Notes: generated by a model from the sequence alone, not told the origin. Shown: positions 26,086 through 36,208, numbered from the stretch's first letter. The stretch: DNA of 64,000 bases from Robertkochia marina (GCF_004799345.1 NZ_SSMC01000002.1:1-64000); one strand, 5' to 3'. Numbers and translations: made by a program.

Positions 26086-27840
26086 ATGAGAATGAACGAT
26101 TATATAAATAATAAGAGTATAGTAAGATCATGCTCCCGGGTACTATTACTGGGGATGATCGGACTGGTTGGAACTTTTACAGCTCAGGCCCAGGAAAAGG
26201 AGGGTGTAGGTACCGAAGTGGTTAATGTGGTTAAGGCATTTGACCCCACAGTAAATACCGCTTCCAAGATCAGAAAGATGCCGGTGATCAGTGACTCCCT
26301 TACTACCACCCGGAAGAAGATCGATTACACGATCTTCTCTGTACCGGTAGCCTCGACATTTACGCCTGCTAAGGGTAAGGCCACCGGCTTGAAGAAAGCG
26401 CCGAGAGAAGAGTTGTTCAATTCATATGTCTCCCTGGCGCTGGGTAATTATACGGCAGCAGACCTTGATGCCTATACCAGTCTGACTATTAACAGAGATC
26501 AAAGTTTTGATGTTTCCCTGCATCATAATTCATCGCAGGGCGGATTGGACGAGGTGAATCTGGATGACCGGTATTTTGATACGGGACTGGAGGCGGCCTA
26601 TCGCATGAAGGATAATTATATGAACTGGAGTGCCGGTGGGGCTATCAAACATCAGATCTATAATTGGTATGGAATTCCCGATATTTTTACAGAAGCTGAA
26701 ATTGACGGGATCGAAGAAAGACAGGCATATTTTACAGCAGAACTTGAAGGAGAGATCGGGTTTGAACGGTCTTTTCTTAAAGAAGCCACTGTGCTGATCA
26801 GAAGATTTCAGGATCGTTTAGAGACCGGAGAAAATCGGGCTAAGATTCATGCAAACATGGAGTTGCCGGTGTCTACCGAAAAATTTACGCTTGGTTTTGG
26901 TGTAGATTACCTGAACGGATCTCTGGCGCGTAATTATGCCAATACAGACGACCTGGCTTATGGTAACCTCATTACTGAAGTGAACCCGAGCCTGGAGATC
27001 TTACAGGAGGATCTAACCATTAATCTGGGGGCTGCCCTGGTATATAACTTTGATACAGAAAATTCAGATCATGATTTCTTCATTTACCCAAGGGTCAATG
27101 CTTCTTACAAGCTTATTGAAGAATATATAATTCCTTACGCAGGGGTTGAAGGTGCTCTTAAGCAAACCAACTTCCACGATCTCGTTCAACAGAACCCTTT
27201 TCTCTCTCCTACGCGGGAGATGAACCCTGCAGATATGCAATACAATGCCTTCGTAGGGGTGAAAGGACGCATTTTTTCGAACCTGGGGTATAACCTGAAA
27301 GGCTCTTACAACGCATCTAATAATATGCCTTTGTTCAGGTCTAATCCTGAACAGGCCGGTCAGGCTACCCTGGGCTATGAATATGGAAATTCTTTCGGGG
27401 TGGTTTACGATGATGTGAAAACTTTGGCTATTGCTGCAGAGATGAACCTGGAGGTGAATCGAAATTTCAGCCTTGGATTAAAAGGAGAAGTATTTGATTA
27501 TAATACCCAGAATGAAGTGGCCGCATGGAATATACCTACCGTTACAGGAGGGCTGATGATGGACTACACCCTTGGAGAGAAATGGCGTGCCGGAGCCAAT
27601 ATCTTTTTTGTTGGCGAACGGGAAGATCTTATTGATAACAGAACCCTGCTTGACCCTCAGGTAGTAACGGTTGACAGTTACTTTGATATTAATGCCCGTT
27701 TATCGTACCAGGTTAGCAAACCCCTCGGAGCATTTTTAAGGCTTAATAACATAAGTAATAATGAGTATGCTCGTTGGAATAATTTTCCTGTACAAGGATT
27801 CCAGGTGCTCGCCGGAGCCTCCTACAAGTTTGATTTGTAA
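26086..27840 (+). CDS. plugless TonB-receptor-like outer membrane barrel
   Basis: The start at 26086 (MRMNDYINNK) follows the TPR stop by 10 bp and gives a signal peptide ending TAQAQ. An earlier in-frame ATG at 26044 would overlap the TPR gene by 32 bp. After the signal, a short periplasmic segment (EKEGVGTEVVNVVKAFDPTV) leads into amphipathic beta strands to the C-terminus. The last strands, DINARLSYQVSKPLGAFLRLNNISNNEYARWNNFPVQGFQVLAGASYKF, match the end of TonB-dependent receptors, but the N-terminal plug domain is missing at 584 residues. It may be a porin or structural barrel working with the upstream TPR protein. Confidence 0.87.
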   Translation: MRMNDYINNKSIVRSCSRVLLLGMIGLVGTFTAQAQEKEGVGTEVVNVVKAFDPTVNTASKIRKMPVISDSLTTTRKKIDYTIFSVPVASTFTPAKGKATGLKKAPREELFNSYVSLALGNYTAADLDAYTSLTINRDQSFDVSLHHNSSQGGLDEVNLDDRYFDTGLEAAYRMKDNYMNWSAGGAIKHQIYNWYGIPDIFTEAEIDGIEERQAYFTAELEGEIGFERSFLKEATVLIRRFQDRLETGENRAKIHANMELPVSTEKFTLGFGVDYLNGSLARNYANTDDLAYGNLITEVNPSLEILQEDLTINLGAALVYNFDTENSDHDFFIYPRVNASYKLIEEYIIPYAGVEGALKQTNFHDLVQQNPFLSPTREMNPADMQYNAFVGVKGRIFSNLGYNLKGSYNASNNMPLFRSNPEQAGQATLGYEYGNSFGVVYDDVKTLAIAAEMNLEVNRNFSLGLKGEVFDYNTQNEVAAWNIPTVTGGLMMDYTLGEKWRAGANIFFVGEREDLIDNRTLLDPQVVTVDSYFDINARLSYQVSKPLGAFLRLNNISNNEYARWNNFPVQGFQVLAGASYKFDL

Positions 27841-27851
27841 TGACAAGATGA

Positions 27852-30071
27852 TCAGCCCTGGGCCTTCAGGTAATCCTTCAGATCGTTATTCAGTCTTATG
27901 CTCAGCTGGTAGATCCAGTCGAGTTGTCCTGAAATAAGTCGGGCTTCCTTAACCTCTTCCTGGAATTGTGGCTGGGGTTTTGTCGTACCCTTTAATTCCA
28001 TGCGTTTAAGTTTGTCTTTTAAAACGTAGTAGTGTACTACCAGGGCATCCCTTGCTTCGTCGATCGTTTCTTCAGTCGGTTCCGGTTTGGCAATACCCGG
28101 TTCGATGAGGTTCAAAGCGCTTTTCAGGTTGTTTCGAATATAGCTTAAATAGGTGTCAAAGTGTACCGAGGCTTCTGTGGTTTGATGGATCTGAATATAG
28201 GTGCCCAGGGCTGCTGAAGCTGAAAGTAAACTTTGTGCAGTACTGAGTAATTCCTGAAGTTTCTTGATACCCTTTTGCTGTGACCGGGGTTCCTGCAGCA
28301 GCCGTTGCAAGGCGGCATTTAATTGAGACATGATCAGAAAAACTTCTTTTCGCGCCAGGCGATAGTTGGTGCCTGTTCTGTTTTTTGAAAGGTAGGTTTT
28401 CTGAATAACATCGATATATTTGATCTCAGCACTTATAAAACTCTGTAAGATCTCACCCAGGCGTTTGTACTCCCAAAAAGGCAAAATAAAATAATTGGTC
28501 AACAGGGCCAGTAAAGCACCTATGAGGGTATCTGCTATTCTATACCCAATAACCTCTACAGCATTAGATGTAAGAAGAACATAGATGAATATGATCGCTA
28601 CCGTTACAAAGGTGGCAGAGGTCTTATAATTTTGCTGCACATAGGTGAAAGCCAGGGTAAGGGTGATAAACGTAGTTACAATCAAAAAGGTTTGATCCCG
28701 GAAAAAATAGATAAGAATCCCTGCGATCACAGCCCCTGCAATGGTTCCTGAAGTACGCTGTTTAGATCTCTGTTTGGTCAGCGCATAAGCCGGCCTCATG
28801 ATCACGAAAATGGTTAACAGGATCCAGTAGGTTTGCGGCAGACTAAAATAATGCCCGATAAGCATTCCTATGAGAATGGCTACCACCATCCTGACAGCAT
28901 GCCTGAAGATGGGCGACTTAAAGCTCAGGTGTTCTTTAAAAAGAAAGGGTTCGTAGGTTTGACGGGTAAGAAACTTTTCCTTTTCACTGATCTCATCTTC
29001 AGTAATTCCAGGTATTGACCTGTTCATAAAACGTTCAATACAACCGATCTTATTCTGAACTTCTCTGGCGTAATCATACAGATTCTGTAAAAAAAGCAAT
29101 TCTTCTGTTTGCTTGGAAAGCGGAGCCTCTTCTTTAAGGTTTTCTATGGCTGACAGACTTTGGTGTTGTAATTGTCCGGTATCTGCAGCAGGGGCAGAGG
29201 CCGTATGGTGATCTGTTGCCAGCCACATTAGCTGTTGCACACTTTGATCAAGGTATTTGCTAACACAATTCAGAGCAGTGTTGAACGAAGAAGTGCCCTC
29301 ATGGCGATACGTTTGTTCGGGCATCTGAGATACGATCAGTTCAAAAAGATCAATGAGCTCTGCGGTGACCAAAAGTTGTTTTCTTTGATCTCCGCCAATA
29401 CCTTGTAAGGTTTCCTTTATAAGGAGCTCATTTCTCAATTCTTCATGCAGATCGGTAAGCAATGTCTGCAGCCTGTTCATTCGCTTTCTTCCTGCATCAT
29501 TATTGGGGTGGTTGATCAGGTGGATATTTTCGCTTAGCAGGGCAGCCGTCTGTTTCAGTGTGGTTGTTACCAATTCGTTCCTGCGTATGGGTGGGGTAAA
29601 AACATCGATGATCAGGGCAAGGGCCATATACCAGAATCCGCCAAGAATGAAGTACCCGGTAAAATCATCGATCAGTTCCGGAGATACAGGCCGCGCAAAA
29701 CTTACAGCTATACCCAATAAGGATGCGAAAGAAACCAGGGAGGCCCGGAAACCATAAATGGAAATGTAGCTGCTTAGAAAAACACAAAAAGCGGTTACAG
29801 GGTAGAGCAGCCATAGATCATTCATACTCAACTGCGTCATGATGTAATTAAAGGCCCCTAAGAACAATGCAATGATCATTCCCCCGATACGCTGACGTTT
29901 GAGACCCGTAATATCGCTCATGGCAACGACCAATACCCCAAATGCCATGCCTATACCCACCTCTAATTCAATGAAATAATAAGATAGTAACAGGGCGCTG
30001 AAGGCACTTCCGGTAATGAGTAGTCCTTTTAAAAAATGAAAACTTTTAACAAAACGAATGATTTTGCCCAT
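27852..30071 (-). CDS. FUSC/YccS-family inner membrane protein
   Basis: The 739-residue protein shows the YccS-type plan: about five or six membrane helices near the N-terminus (20-160), a cytoplasmic helical domain (about 165-390), a second membrane block (about 400-530, YWILLTIFVIMRPAYALTKQRSKQRTSGTIAGAVIAG) and a C-terminal helical domain. The PAYALTKQRSKQRTSGTIAG segment is the FUSC_2 signature. Members are linked to efflux of aromatic acids, but substrates of this subgroup are unknown. It is convergent with the barrel gene, with 11 bp between them and no clear terminator. Confidence 0.88.
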   Translation of the reverse strand: MGKIIRFVKSFHFLKGLLITGSAFSALLLSYYFIELEVGIGMAFGVLVVAMSDITGLKRQRIGGMIIALFLGAFNYIMTQLSMNDLWLLYPVTAFCVFLSSYISIYGFRASLVSFASLLGIAVSFARPVSPELIDDFTGYFILGGFWYMALALIIDVFTPPIRRNELVTTTLKQTAALLSENIHLINHPNNDAGRKRMNRLQTLLTDLHEELRNELLIKETLQGIGGDQRKQLLVTAELIDLFELIVSQMPEQTYRHEGTSSFNTALNCVSKYLDQSVQQLMWLATDHHTASAPAADTGQLQHQSLSAIENLKEEAPLSKQTEELLFLQNLYDYAREVQNKIGCIERFMNRSIPGITEDEISEKEKFLTRQTYEPFLFKEHLSFKSPIFRHAVRMVVAILIGMLIGHYFSLPQTYWILLTIFVIMRPAYALTKQRSKQRTSGTIAGAVIAGILIYFFRDQTFLIVTTFITLTLAFTYVQQNYKTSATFVTVAIIFIYVLLTSNAVEVIGYRIADTLIGALLALLTNYFILPFWEYKRLGEILQSFISAEIKYIDVIQKTYLSKNRTGTNYRLARKEVFLIMSQLNAALQRLLQEPRSQQKGIKKLQELLSTAQSLLSASAALGTYIQIHQTTEASVHFDTYLSYIRNNLKSALNLIEPGIAKPEPTEETIDEARDALVVHYYVLKDKLKRMELKGTTKPQPQFQEEVKEARLISGQLDWIYQLSIRLNNDLKDYLKAQG

Positions 30072-30152
30072 AGCAGCCTTTTAAGGGGTACAAAGGTAAA
30101 AACTATATGGTGTGCAATTAGGGTTTAAAGAGTAACCTTTGTAAAAGAATGT

Positions 30153-30160
30153 TATTTTTG
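30153..30160 (+). promoter_or_regulatory. -7 box of the YtcJ-type amidohydrolase gene (TATTTTTG)
   Basis: An exact TAnnTTTG match, 29 bp before the ATG at 30190. Confidence 0.5.
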
Positions 30161-30189
30161 TAACTCACCAAAAACAATAATCTCTTACT

Positions 30190-31812
30190 ATGAAACGCAG
30201 AATACTCTTATTAGCTTCTCTGATCAGTCTTATAGGCTGTGCCGAAAAAGAGAGTGCTGATCTCCTCGTGGAAAACGCCAATATATATACTGTAGACAGT
30301 TTACAGCCAAAGGCAACGGCCTTTGTTATTGCCGATGGGCGCTTTATTGATGTAGGTGAAACTGAAGCACTGAAAGAGCGTTACCGTGCCGAACAGGTGA
30401 TCGATGCAGGAGGAAAAACCATTATTCCGGGGCTGATCGATGCTCATTGCCATTTTTATGGCTTAGGTTTAAATCAGCAGCGGGTTAACCTTGTGGGTAC
30501 CGAAAGTTATGAAGAAGTGCTTCAAAGGGTAGTGGCGTTTCAAAAAGAAAAGAAGGCCCCCTTTATTTTGGGGAGAGGATGGGACCAGAACGACTGGGCT
30601 CTGAAAAAATTTCCACACAAGGAGCGTCTGGATCAATTGTTCCCGGAAACACCGGTGATCCTCGAAAGAGTAGACGGGCATGCCTACCTGGTAAACCAAA
30701 AGGCGCTTGATATGGCCGGAATTACCTCTGAAACCGTGGTGGAAGGAGGAGCTATCATTAAAGAGAACGGCGAACTGACGGGTGTTCTTGTTGATAACCC
30801 GATGGGAATGATAGATGCCATTATTCCTGAATTCGACCTGGAAACTCAGGTAAAGGCTCTTAAGGAAGCCCAGGAGATCTGTTTTGATTACGGACTCACT
30901 ACCGTGAATGATGCAGGGCTCAACAAAGAAACCATTTACCTGATAGACAGTCTACAAAAGGCCGGAGAACTTGATATGAGAGTCTATGCCATGATAAGTA
31001 ATATTGAAGAGGACGTAAATCATTTTCTCGAAAGGGGTATTCTGAAAACCGACGGTTTAAATGTACGTTCTGTTAAGGTGTATGGAGATGGAGCCCTTGG
31101 ATCAAGGGGAGCGGCCATGAAAGAACCTTATAGTGATCACGAGGGCCATTTTGGAGCAATGGTAACGCCGGTTGACCAGATCGAAGGCCTGGCTATGAAA
31201 TTAAGTGAAACAAAATTTCAGATGAATACCCATGCCATTGGTGATTCTGCCAATGTTGCTGTTTTAAGAGCTTATGAGAAAGCCCTGGATGGAAAGGCTG
31301 ACCGACGTTGGAAAATAGAACATGCACAGATCGTAGATCTTGATGATATGCATTATTTCTCAGAGAATATCCTTCCTTCGGTACAGCCAACACATGCTAC
31401 CAGCGATATGTATTGGGCAGAAGACCGTGTAGGGGCCGAAAGAATGCGAGGGGCTTATGCTTACAAAAAGCTCCTTGAAGAATCGGGTATGGTGGCACTT
31501 GGTACTGACTTTCCGGTAGAGCAGGTAAGTCCTTTTTATACTTTTTATGCTGCTACCGCCAGAAAAGATCTGAAAGGATATCCCGAAGGCGGATTTCAAA
31601 TGCAGGATGCTCTTACCAGGGAAGAAACCCTGAAAGGGATGACGCTGTGGGCGGCCTGGTCAAACTTTGAGGAGGATGAGAAAGGGAGTATTGAACCCGG
31701 GAAGTTTGCCGATTTTATCGTGTTGGATAAGGATATTATGGAAGTACCCCTGGAAGAGGTTCCGGGAATACAGGTAGAAGAAACCTGGTTAGGAGGTAAG
31801 AAGGTGAAATAA
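30190..31812 (+). CDS. amidohydrolase family 3 (YtcJ-like) lipoprotein
   Basis: The 540-residue protein has a lipoprotein signal peptide (LIGC, Cys17) and a metal-dependent TIM-barrel hydrolase domain. Metal and active-site motifs: IPGLIDAHCHFYGLG (first HxH), VKVYGDGALGSRGAAM (the Lys/Val strand), NTHAIGDSANVAVL, WKIEHAQIVD, and GTDFPVEQVSPF (the final Asp). The C-terminal composite beta domain contains GSIEPGKFADFIVLDKD. The family hydrolyses amides or N-acyl compounds; the substrate here is unknown, and being lipid-anchored it works outside the cytoplasm. Confidence 0.9.
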   Translation: MKRRILLLASLISLIGCAEKESADLLVENANIYTVDSLQPKATAFVIADGRFIDVGETEALKERYRAEQVIDAGGKTIIPGLIDAHCHFYGLGLNQQRVNLVGTESYEEVLQRVVAFQKEKKAPFILGRGWDQNDWALKKFPHKERLDQLFPETPVILERVDGHAYLVNQKALDMAGITSETVVEGGAIIKENGELTGVLVDNPMGMIDAIIPEFDLETQVKALKEAQEICFDYGLTTVNDAGLNKETIYLIDSLQKAGELDMRVYAMISNIEEDVNHFLERGILKTDGLNVRSVKVYGDGALGSRGAAMKEPYSDHEGHFGAMVTPVDQIEGLAMKLSETKFQMNTHAIGDSANVAVLRAYEKALDGKADRRWKIEHAQIVDLDDMHYFSENILPSVQPTHATSDMYWAEDRVGAERMRGAYAYKKLLEESGMVALGTDFPVEQVSPFYTFYAATARKDLKGYPEGGFQMQDALTREETLKGMTLWAAWSNFEEDEKGSIEPGKFADFIVLDKDIMEVPLEEVPGIQVEETWLGGKKVK

Positions 31813-31833
31813 GTTAAGACATATGGAACAAAG

Positions 31834-31856
31834 AAAAGGGGCCGGAGCCCCTTTTT
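31834..31856. terminator. bidirectional terminator between the amidohydrolase and porin genes
   Basis: AAAAGGGGC and GCCCCTTTT flank a CGGA loop, between convergent genes. Confidence 0.85.
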
Positions 31857-31876
31857 TCATTTTGATGAACCAATTT

Positions 31877-33280
31877 TTAAAGTTGATATTGGTATTGCAG
31901 CACGATCATATTCCTTCTGTTAGACGTAGCTCCCGTTTGAGCACTGTAAAGAGGTCTGTTTTGGAGATCGAGACTTACCTTGGTGCGTTGATTGTCCAGG
32001 TACCAGTTTAAACCCGCATTGAAAGATATGGTGGTATCTGCGAGGGCATCAAAATTGCTGAATTGCCCCCCGGTGTAGAATTGTAAGGCACCCCACTGGT
32101 CGCGCTTTCCGAGGTTGTTAAAAAGATACCCTAATTGCAAAAGGGTGCTGTGACCGCTGCCAAGAACAGGGAAAGAGTTGCCTTTCCCGTTCAGGATGTT
32201 CATGGTGTTCTCCCAGCCGTAAGCAGGATTATTAACCCCTACAGACCTCAGGTAATCAGGCCCCATGTCATAGTTGTAGTAGGCCGCATAGGCGGTAATT
32301 GCCTGTTGCGTATACTTTAACAAAGGAGATTCAAAAAAAATGTCAACCGCCCATAGATTCATATCATGATATTGTAAACCGCTGTCTGCTTGGGAGGCAA
32401 AGGTGTTTTGACGATATTTTGCCCCCCATCCCAAAGATAGGATCTGCTTTTTACCTAAATAGGTACCGGCAAAGGAGGGTTTTTTCAAAAGTTCTTTTTC
32501 CAGGAAATCATATTTTAAATACCCCGTAAATTCAGGATAAGAAAAATGATTGGAGAACTGGGAAGTACCATCGTCAGGAATGACCAGGTTAAGACCCATG
32601 TCTTCAAAATCATAGGGCTTTTTTATGACCAGACGATAATTCCAGTTACTGATATTACCATACAGAAATACACTCAGGTTTCTAATTGTATCGTCTGTAA
32701 TATTCAAGGTGGGCTGGGCGATCAAAGGGAGGTCGGTAAACAGCATGGTCGACGTAGAGGGTGTGGTATACCTCGATAGCCCATCCCAGGGTGAGCGACC
32801 CGCACCAAGAGTCAGGAAGTCAGCGAAGCTGTAAGTAGTGTATAAATCGAGGATCTTGGGAGAAGGCTGTGGGTTTCCTGTGTTGTTTAAGTTATTAAAT
32901 CCTGCACTTACAAAAAGATTCCAACGTTGTTTATAGGTCATGGTCACAGCAACACGCATTCGCCTGATCGATACATTGTAACTTTCTTCCAAAACCTTTT
33001 CCTCCTTGTTCAAACTTCCGGGATTGAGCTGAGCATAACTCAACCATGGCTGAATGAATCCTCCTGCCTTAAAACGAATTGCGTGCTCCGAGGTACCACT
33101 TATTGAGCTGATCTCTTTATTGAGTTGCTTCTCTGAGAGCTCGTTTTGTGCCATAACGGCCTCCTGTTTTGTTATGAACAAAACAAATAATAAGCTCATC
33201 TTGAATTTTAAAACAACACTAAAGAGTTTCGAAAACGTTTGCGAAAAATTATTTCCAAAAAAGACGGAATTCACGGGCAT
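31877..33280 (-). CDS. OprO/OprP-type outer membrane porin
   Basis: The protein is a 16-strand-type porin judged by the phosphate-selective porin pattern: FKAGGFIQPWLSYAQLN, SIRRMRVAVTMTYKQRWNLFVSAGFNN near the N-terminus, and a C-terminus ending in an aromatic/hydrophobic strand (NMIVLQYQYQL). Signal peptide cleavage is likely after VMAQ (about residue 45). The start at 33280 gives an unusually long N-region; Met28 (33199) is the main alternative, but it would leave no positive charge before the hydrophobic core. Solute specificity is not known. It is not part of an obvious operon. Confidence 0.8.
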   Translation of the reverse strand: MPVNSVFFGNNFSQTFSKLFSVVLKFKMSLLFVLFITKQEAVMAQNELSEKQLNKEISSISGTSEHAIRFKAGGFIQPWLSYAQLNPGSLNKEEKVLEESYNVSIRRMRVAVTMTYKQRWNLFVSAGFNNLNNTGNPQPSPKILDLYTTYSFADFLTLGAGRSPWDGLSRYTTPSTSTMLFTDLPLIAQPTLNITDDTIRNLSVFLYGNISNWNYRLVIKKPYDFEDMGLNLVIPDDGTSQFSNHFSYPEFTGYLKYDFLEKELLKKPSFAGTYLGKKQILSLGWGAKYRQNTFASQADSGLQYHDMNLWAVDIFFESPLLKYTQQAITAYAAYYNYDMGPDYLRSVGVNNPAYGWENTMNILNGKGNSFPVLGSGHSTLLQLGYLFNNLGKRDQWGALQFYTGGQFSNFDALADTTISFNAGLNWYLDNQRTKVSLDLQNRPLYSAQTGATSNRRNMIVLQYQYQL

Positions 33281-33467
33281 AATTTCAGAAATTTAGACTT
33301 TATTCTTTTCAATGAAAATAGTACTGTTTATAAGGGTTTAGCGAGCATAAGTATACGATGATCGCTACGGTACAAAGTTTTGTTGAAAACGCTTTAAATA
33401 ACTATGAGATAAGTCATGAAATACCATGGAGATGCATCGTAACATTGGTATATAAAATGAAAGTGTC

Positions 33468-34247
33468 ATGAAGGACAAATTCAAAATATTGGTTCCGTTC
33501 GATTTCTCAAGAACTTCAGAAAACGCATTAGACTATGTTTGCAGCTTTGTAAAGTGCAATGAGGCGGCAGAGGTAGTGCTGGGGTACGTACAACCCTCTC
33601 CTGATATCAAGGTCAAGCAGGAAATGCTGACGGAGGTATTGAATGGGTTTCACAAAAAAAGCAGAAATCAGATTTCCTGGTCTTTTGCTGCCGGAAAGGT
33701 GAAAGAAGGGATGGAGGAGATCATCAGGACTGTAGAACCCGACCTGATCTTTATGGGGACTTCGTCACTCACTGAAGGTCGCACGGAAACCAGGGCAGCA
33801 GTTCTTGCTCTGGAGGCCCGGTGCCCTGTATTTATCATACCCAAGGATTTCAGAAGTTTCAAACTGGATCGTATAGCACTCATGGTAGGAACCGACCCTA
33901 TTCATGATCGCACCCTCCTTGACGGAGTTCTTATGGTAGCCAGAAGCTTTAAAGCCACCGTGGAGGTCGTTACCGTTAAAAACGGATCCGGACAATTTGG
34001 CTACAGTCAAACGGATGAGGCGAATGAGTCTATGATCTCTTATTACCTGGAGAATTTTTATTCTCATCACACTTTTGTTGAGGGTAAAGATCTGGGGAAT
34101 ACCCTTTTTTCCTATGTGAAAAGAAATAAGATAGACCTGATGGCGATCTTACCAAGAAATCATGCGCCTGAAGAGGTCAGGTCAGAAGGGGCCTTAACCC
34201 GATTTTTAGCTGAACACACCGAAACACCTTTACTGGTTATAGACTGA
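33468..34247 (+). CDS. tandem universal stress protein
   Basis: The 259 residues hold two Usp domains. The first (1-135) starts KILVPFDFSRTSENALDYV and ends FMGTSSLTEG...AAVLALEARCPVFIIP, a degenerate form of the ATP-binding G-2x-G-9x-G-S/T motif. The second (about 143-259) is more divergent and ends FLAEHTETPLLVID. It lies 13 bp before the SLC13 permease gene, so the two probably form an operon in which the Usp protein senses or modulates the transporter (inference). Confidence 0.88.
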   Translation: MKDKFKILVPFDFSRTSENALDYVCSFVKCNEAAEVVLGYVQPSPDIKVKQEMLTEVLNGFHKKSRNQISWSFAAGKVKEGMEEIIRTVEPDLIFMGTSSLTEGRTETRAAVLALEARCPVFIIPKDFRSFKLDRIALMVGTDPIHDRTLLDGVLMVARSFKATVEVVTVKNGSGQFGYSQTDEANESMISYYLENFYSHHTFVEGKDLGNTLFSYVKRNKIDLMAILPRNHAPEEVRSEGALTRFLAEHTETPLLVID

Positions 34248-34260
34248 TAAAAACAATTAA

Positions 34261-36108
34261 ATGATCACCCTACTTTTTGCTATCATTTTGGTTACTGTGT
34301 TACTTTTTATTTGGGGTAAGTATCCCCCGGATATGGTAGCTCTTGGCTCATTATTGGCCCTTTATTTAACCGGGATTCTCACCGTGCCTGAGGCTTTAAG
34401 TGGCTTCAGTAATGCAACGGTGGTCATGATCGCAGCCCTCTTTATAATTGGAGAAGGTTTGTCAAGGACCGGATGGACAGCTGTAATAGGCAGGAAATTT
34501 GTCAAAATGGCTAAAAATAAAATCTCCAGGCTCATTGTTCTGGTGACCTCCGGATCGGGCACGCTGTCGGGTTTTGTAAGCAATACCGGTACCGTTGCGG
34601 CCCTGCTTCCGGTAACCATTGCCGCAGCATGGGGGGCAGGAACACTGCCTTCAAAATTACTATTACCTGTGGCTTTCGGTTCTAATGCCGGTGGGTTGCT
34701 CACCCTGACAGGTTCACCCACTAATATTATTGTAAGCGATTATCTGAGCGACCAGCATCAGGTGGGATTTTCCTTTTTTGAGTTTAGTCTCATCGGTGTT
34801 CCTGTTTTATTGTTAGCGGTACTTTATATGCGGGTATTTGCAGTACGACTATTACCCGACGTAAAAACTAATAACAGGCCGGTAAATCTTGACGAGGAGG
34901 TTCATAAATGGATTTCTGACTTTAGTATTGGAGAAAACCTGTATCGTCTTCGGGTGCGCTCCATGTCACCCATGCTTAATACGCCACTGAACCAGTGGAA
35001 TCTGGAAAAGGAATACGGAGTTTCGGTGGTCAGACTTCGCAGGAGACACCCCAAACCTTTACAAGGCGTAGAGGCTTATGTGGAATTCCCGGAAGGTGAA
35101 ACCGTAATGTTCTATCACGATATACTCACCGTGAAGGGTGCATCCAAAGATATAGAAAGATTGACCAGGGAGTTCAAATTGGGCTTGATTCCCCAGGAAT
35201 TTCAAAAAGAAGAATTAAAAAAGGAATTTATCAACCAGGAAGTGGGGTTGGTGGAGGTTATTATTACTCCTAAATCGTATTTCGTTGGGCGAAGCTTTCC
35301 CTTAGGGCAATATCTTTCCGGGTTCGGGATACAGTTACTGGGTATAAACCGAAACGGAAAACCCCTGCAAGATGTCAATGTTACCCTGAAGGAGGGTGAT
35401 TCGCTCATTATTCGAGGAAGCTGGGAAAACATCGATAAGTTAAAATCGATCTATGAGAATCTCGTGATCTGTGGAAGCCCAGAGAGCATGTCTAAAGATG
35501 TGGATGTTCTGAATGCCCGTTCATATATGGCCCTGGGTATCCTGGTGCTAATGATCGTTTTGCTTGCCTTTAAACTTGTTCCCGGAGTTATTGGGGTGAT
35601 GATTTGTGCAGCTTTGATGCTACTAACCGGATGCGTTCCGCTGGGAAAGGTGTACAAGAGTATTGGTTGGGAGAGCGTCATTATGATCGGGGCGATGATT
35701 CCCCTGGGAGTAGCCCTGCAAAAAACGGGAGCTGCAGAACTCATCTCAGAAACTATGGTAAGTGCTATGGGGAATTCGAATCCATTATTTCTCATGGCGG
35801 GATTGTTTCTGCTTACAACAATGCTTAGTCAAACCATCAACAATTCTGCTACCGCGGTGTTAATGGCACCTATTGCTTTTATGGCTGCAACCGGGATAGG
35901 AGTATCACCACGACCGTTTATGATGGCTGTGGCTGTTAGTGCCTCTACCGCCTATATTACTCCCATGGGTACCACTACTAATGCCATGGTTATGGGTGCC
36001 GGAGGGTACAAGTTTACTGATTACGTAAAGGTGGGAACTCCCTTGCTGTTACTGACTTTTATCCTGACTATGGTTTTAATACCGATCATATGGCCTTTTG
36101 ATACCTGA
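34261..36108 (+). CDS. SLC13/DASS-family permease with RCK_C domains
   Basis: The 615-residue membrane protein has an N-terminal and a C-terminal half of the divalent-anion:Na+ symporter family. The signature SNTGTVAALLPVTI and NAGGLLTLTGSPTNIIVSDYL in the first half and INNSATAVLMAPIAFMAA with STAYITPMGTTTNAMVM in the second are the paired SNT/TPT substrate motifs. Between them (about 205-400) lie two cytoplasmic TrkA-C (RCK_C) domains, for example SPMLNTPLNQWNLEKEYGVSVVRLRR and KSYFVGRSFPLGQYLSGFGIQLLGI. Likely substrates are sulfate or dicarboxylates; not resolvable. The gene follows Usp by 13 bp. Confidence 0.9.
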   Translation: MITLLFAIILVTVLLFIWGKYPPDMVALGSLLALYLTGILTVPEALSGFSNATVVMIAALFIIGEGLSRTGWTAVIGRKFVKMAKNKISRLIVLVTSGSGTLSGFVSNTGTVAALLPVTIAAAWGAGTLPSKLLLPVAFGSNAGGLLTLTGSPTNIIVSDYLSDQHQVGFSFFEFSLIGVPVLLLAVLYMRVFAVRLLPDVKTNNRPVNLDEEVHKWISDFSIGENLYRLRVRSMSPMLNTPLNQWNLEKEYGVSVVRLRRRHPKPLQGVEAYVEFPEGETVMFYHDILTVKGASKDIERLTREFKLGLIPQEFQKEELKKEFINQEVGLVEVIITPKSYFVGRSFPLGQYLSGFGIQLLGINRNGKPLQDVNVTLKEGDSLIIRGSWENIDKLKSIYENLVICGSPESMSKDVDVLNARSYMALGILVLMIVLLAFKLVPGVIGVMICAALMLLTGCVPLGKVYKSIGWESVIMIGAMIPLGVALQKTGAAELISETMVSAMGNSNPLFLMAGLFLLTTMLSQTINNSATAVLMAPIAFMAATGIGVSPRPFMMAVAVSASTAYITPMGTTTNAMVMGAGGYKFTDYVKVGTPLLLLTFILTMVLIPIIWPFDT

Positions 36109-36171
36109 TCATATTTGTTCAAGAATTCGATCTTTACGGGCGGCATGACAGCCCGATAAGTGTTAGTTCCG

Positions 36172-36202
36172 AAAACCCGAAGATGTCACCTTCGGGTTTT
36201 TT
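36172..36202. terminator. bidirectional terminator between the SLC13 and amidohydrolase genes
   Basis: AAAACCCGAAG (36172-36182) pairs with CTTCGGGTTTT (36190-36200) between convergent genes. Confidence 0.85.
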
Positions 36203-36208
36203 ATCTGA

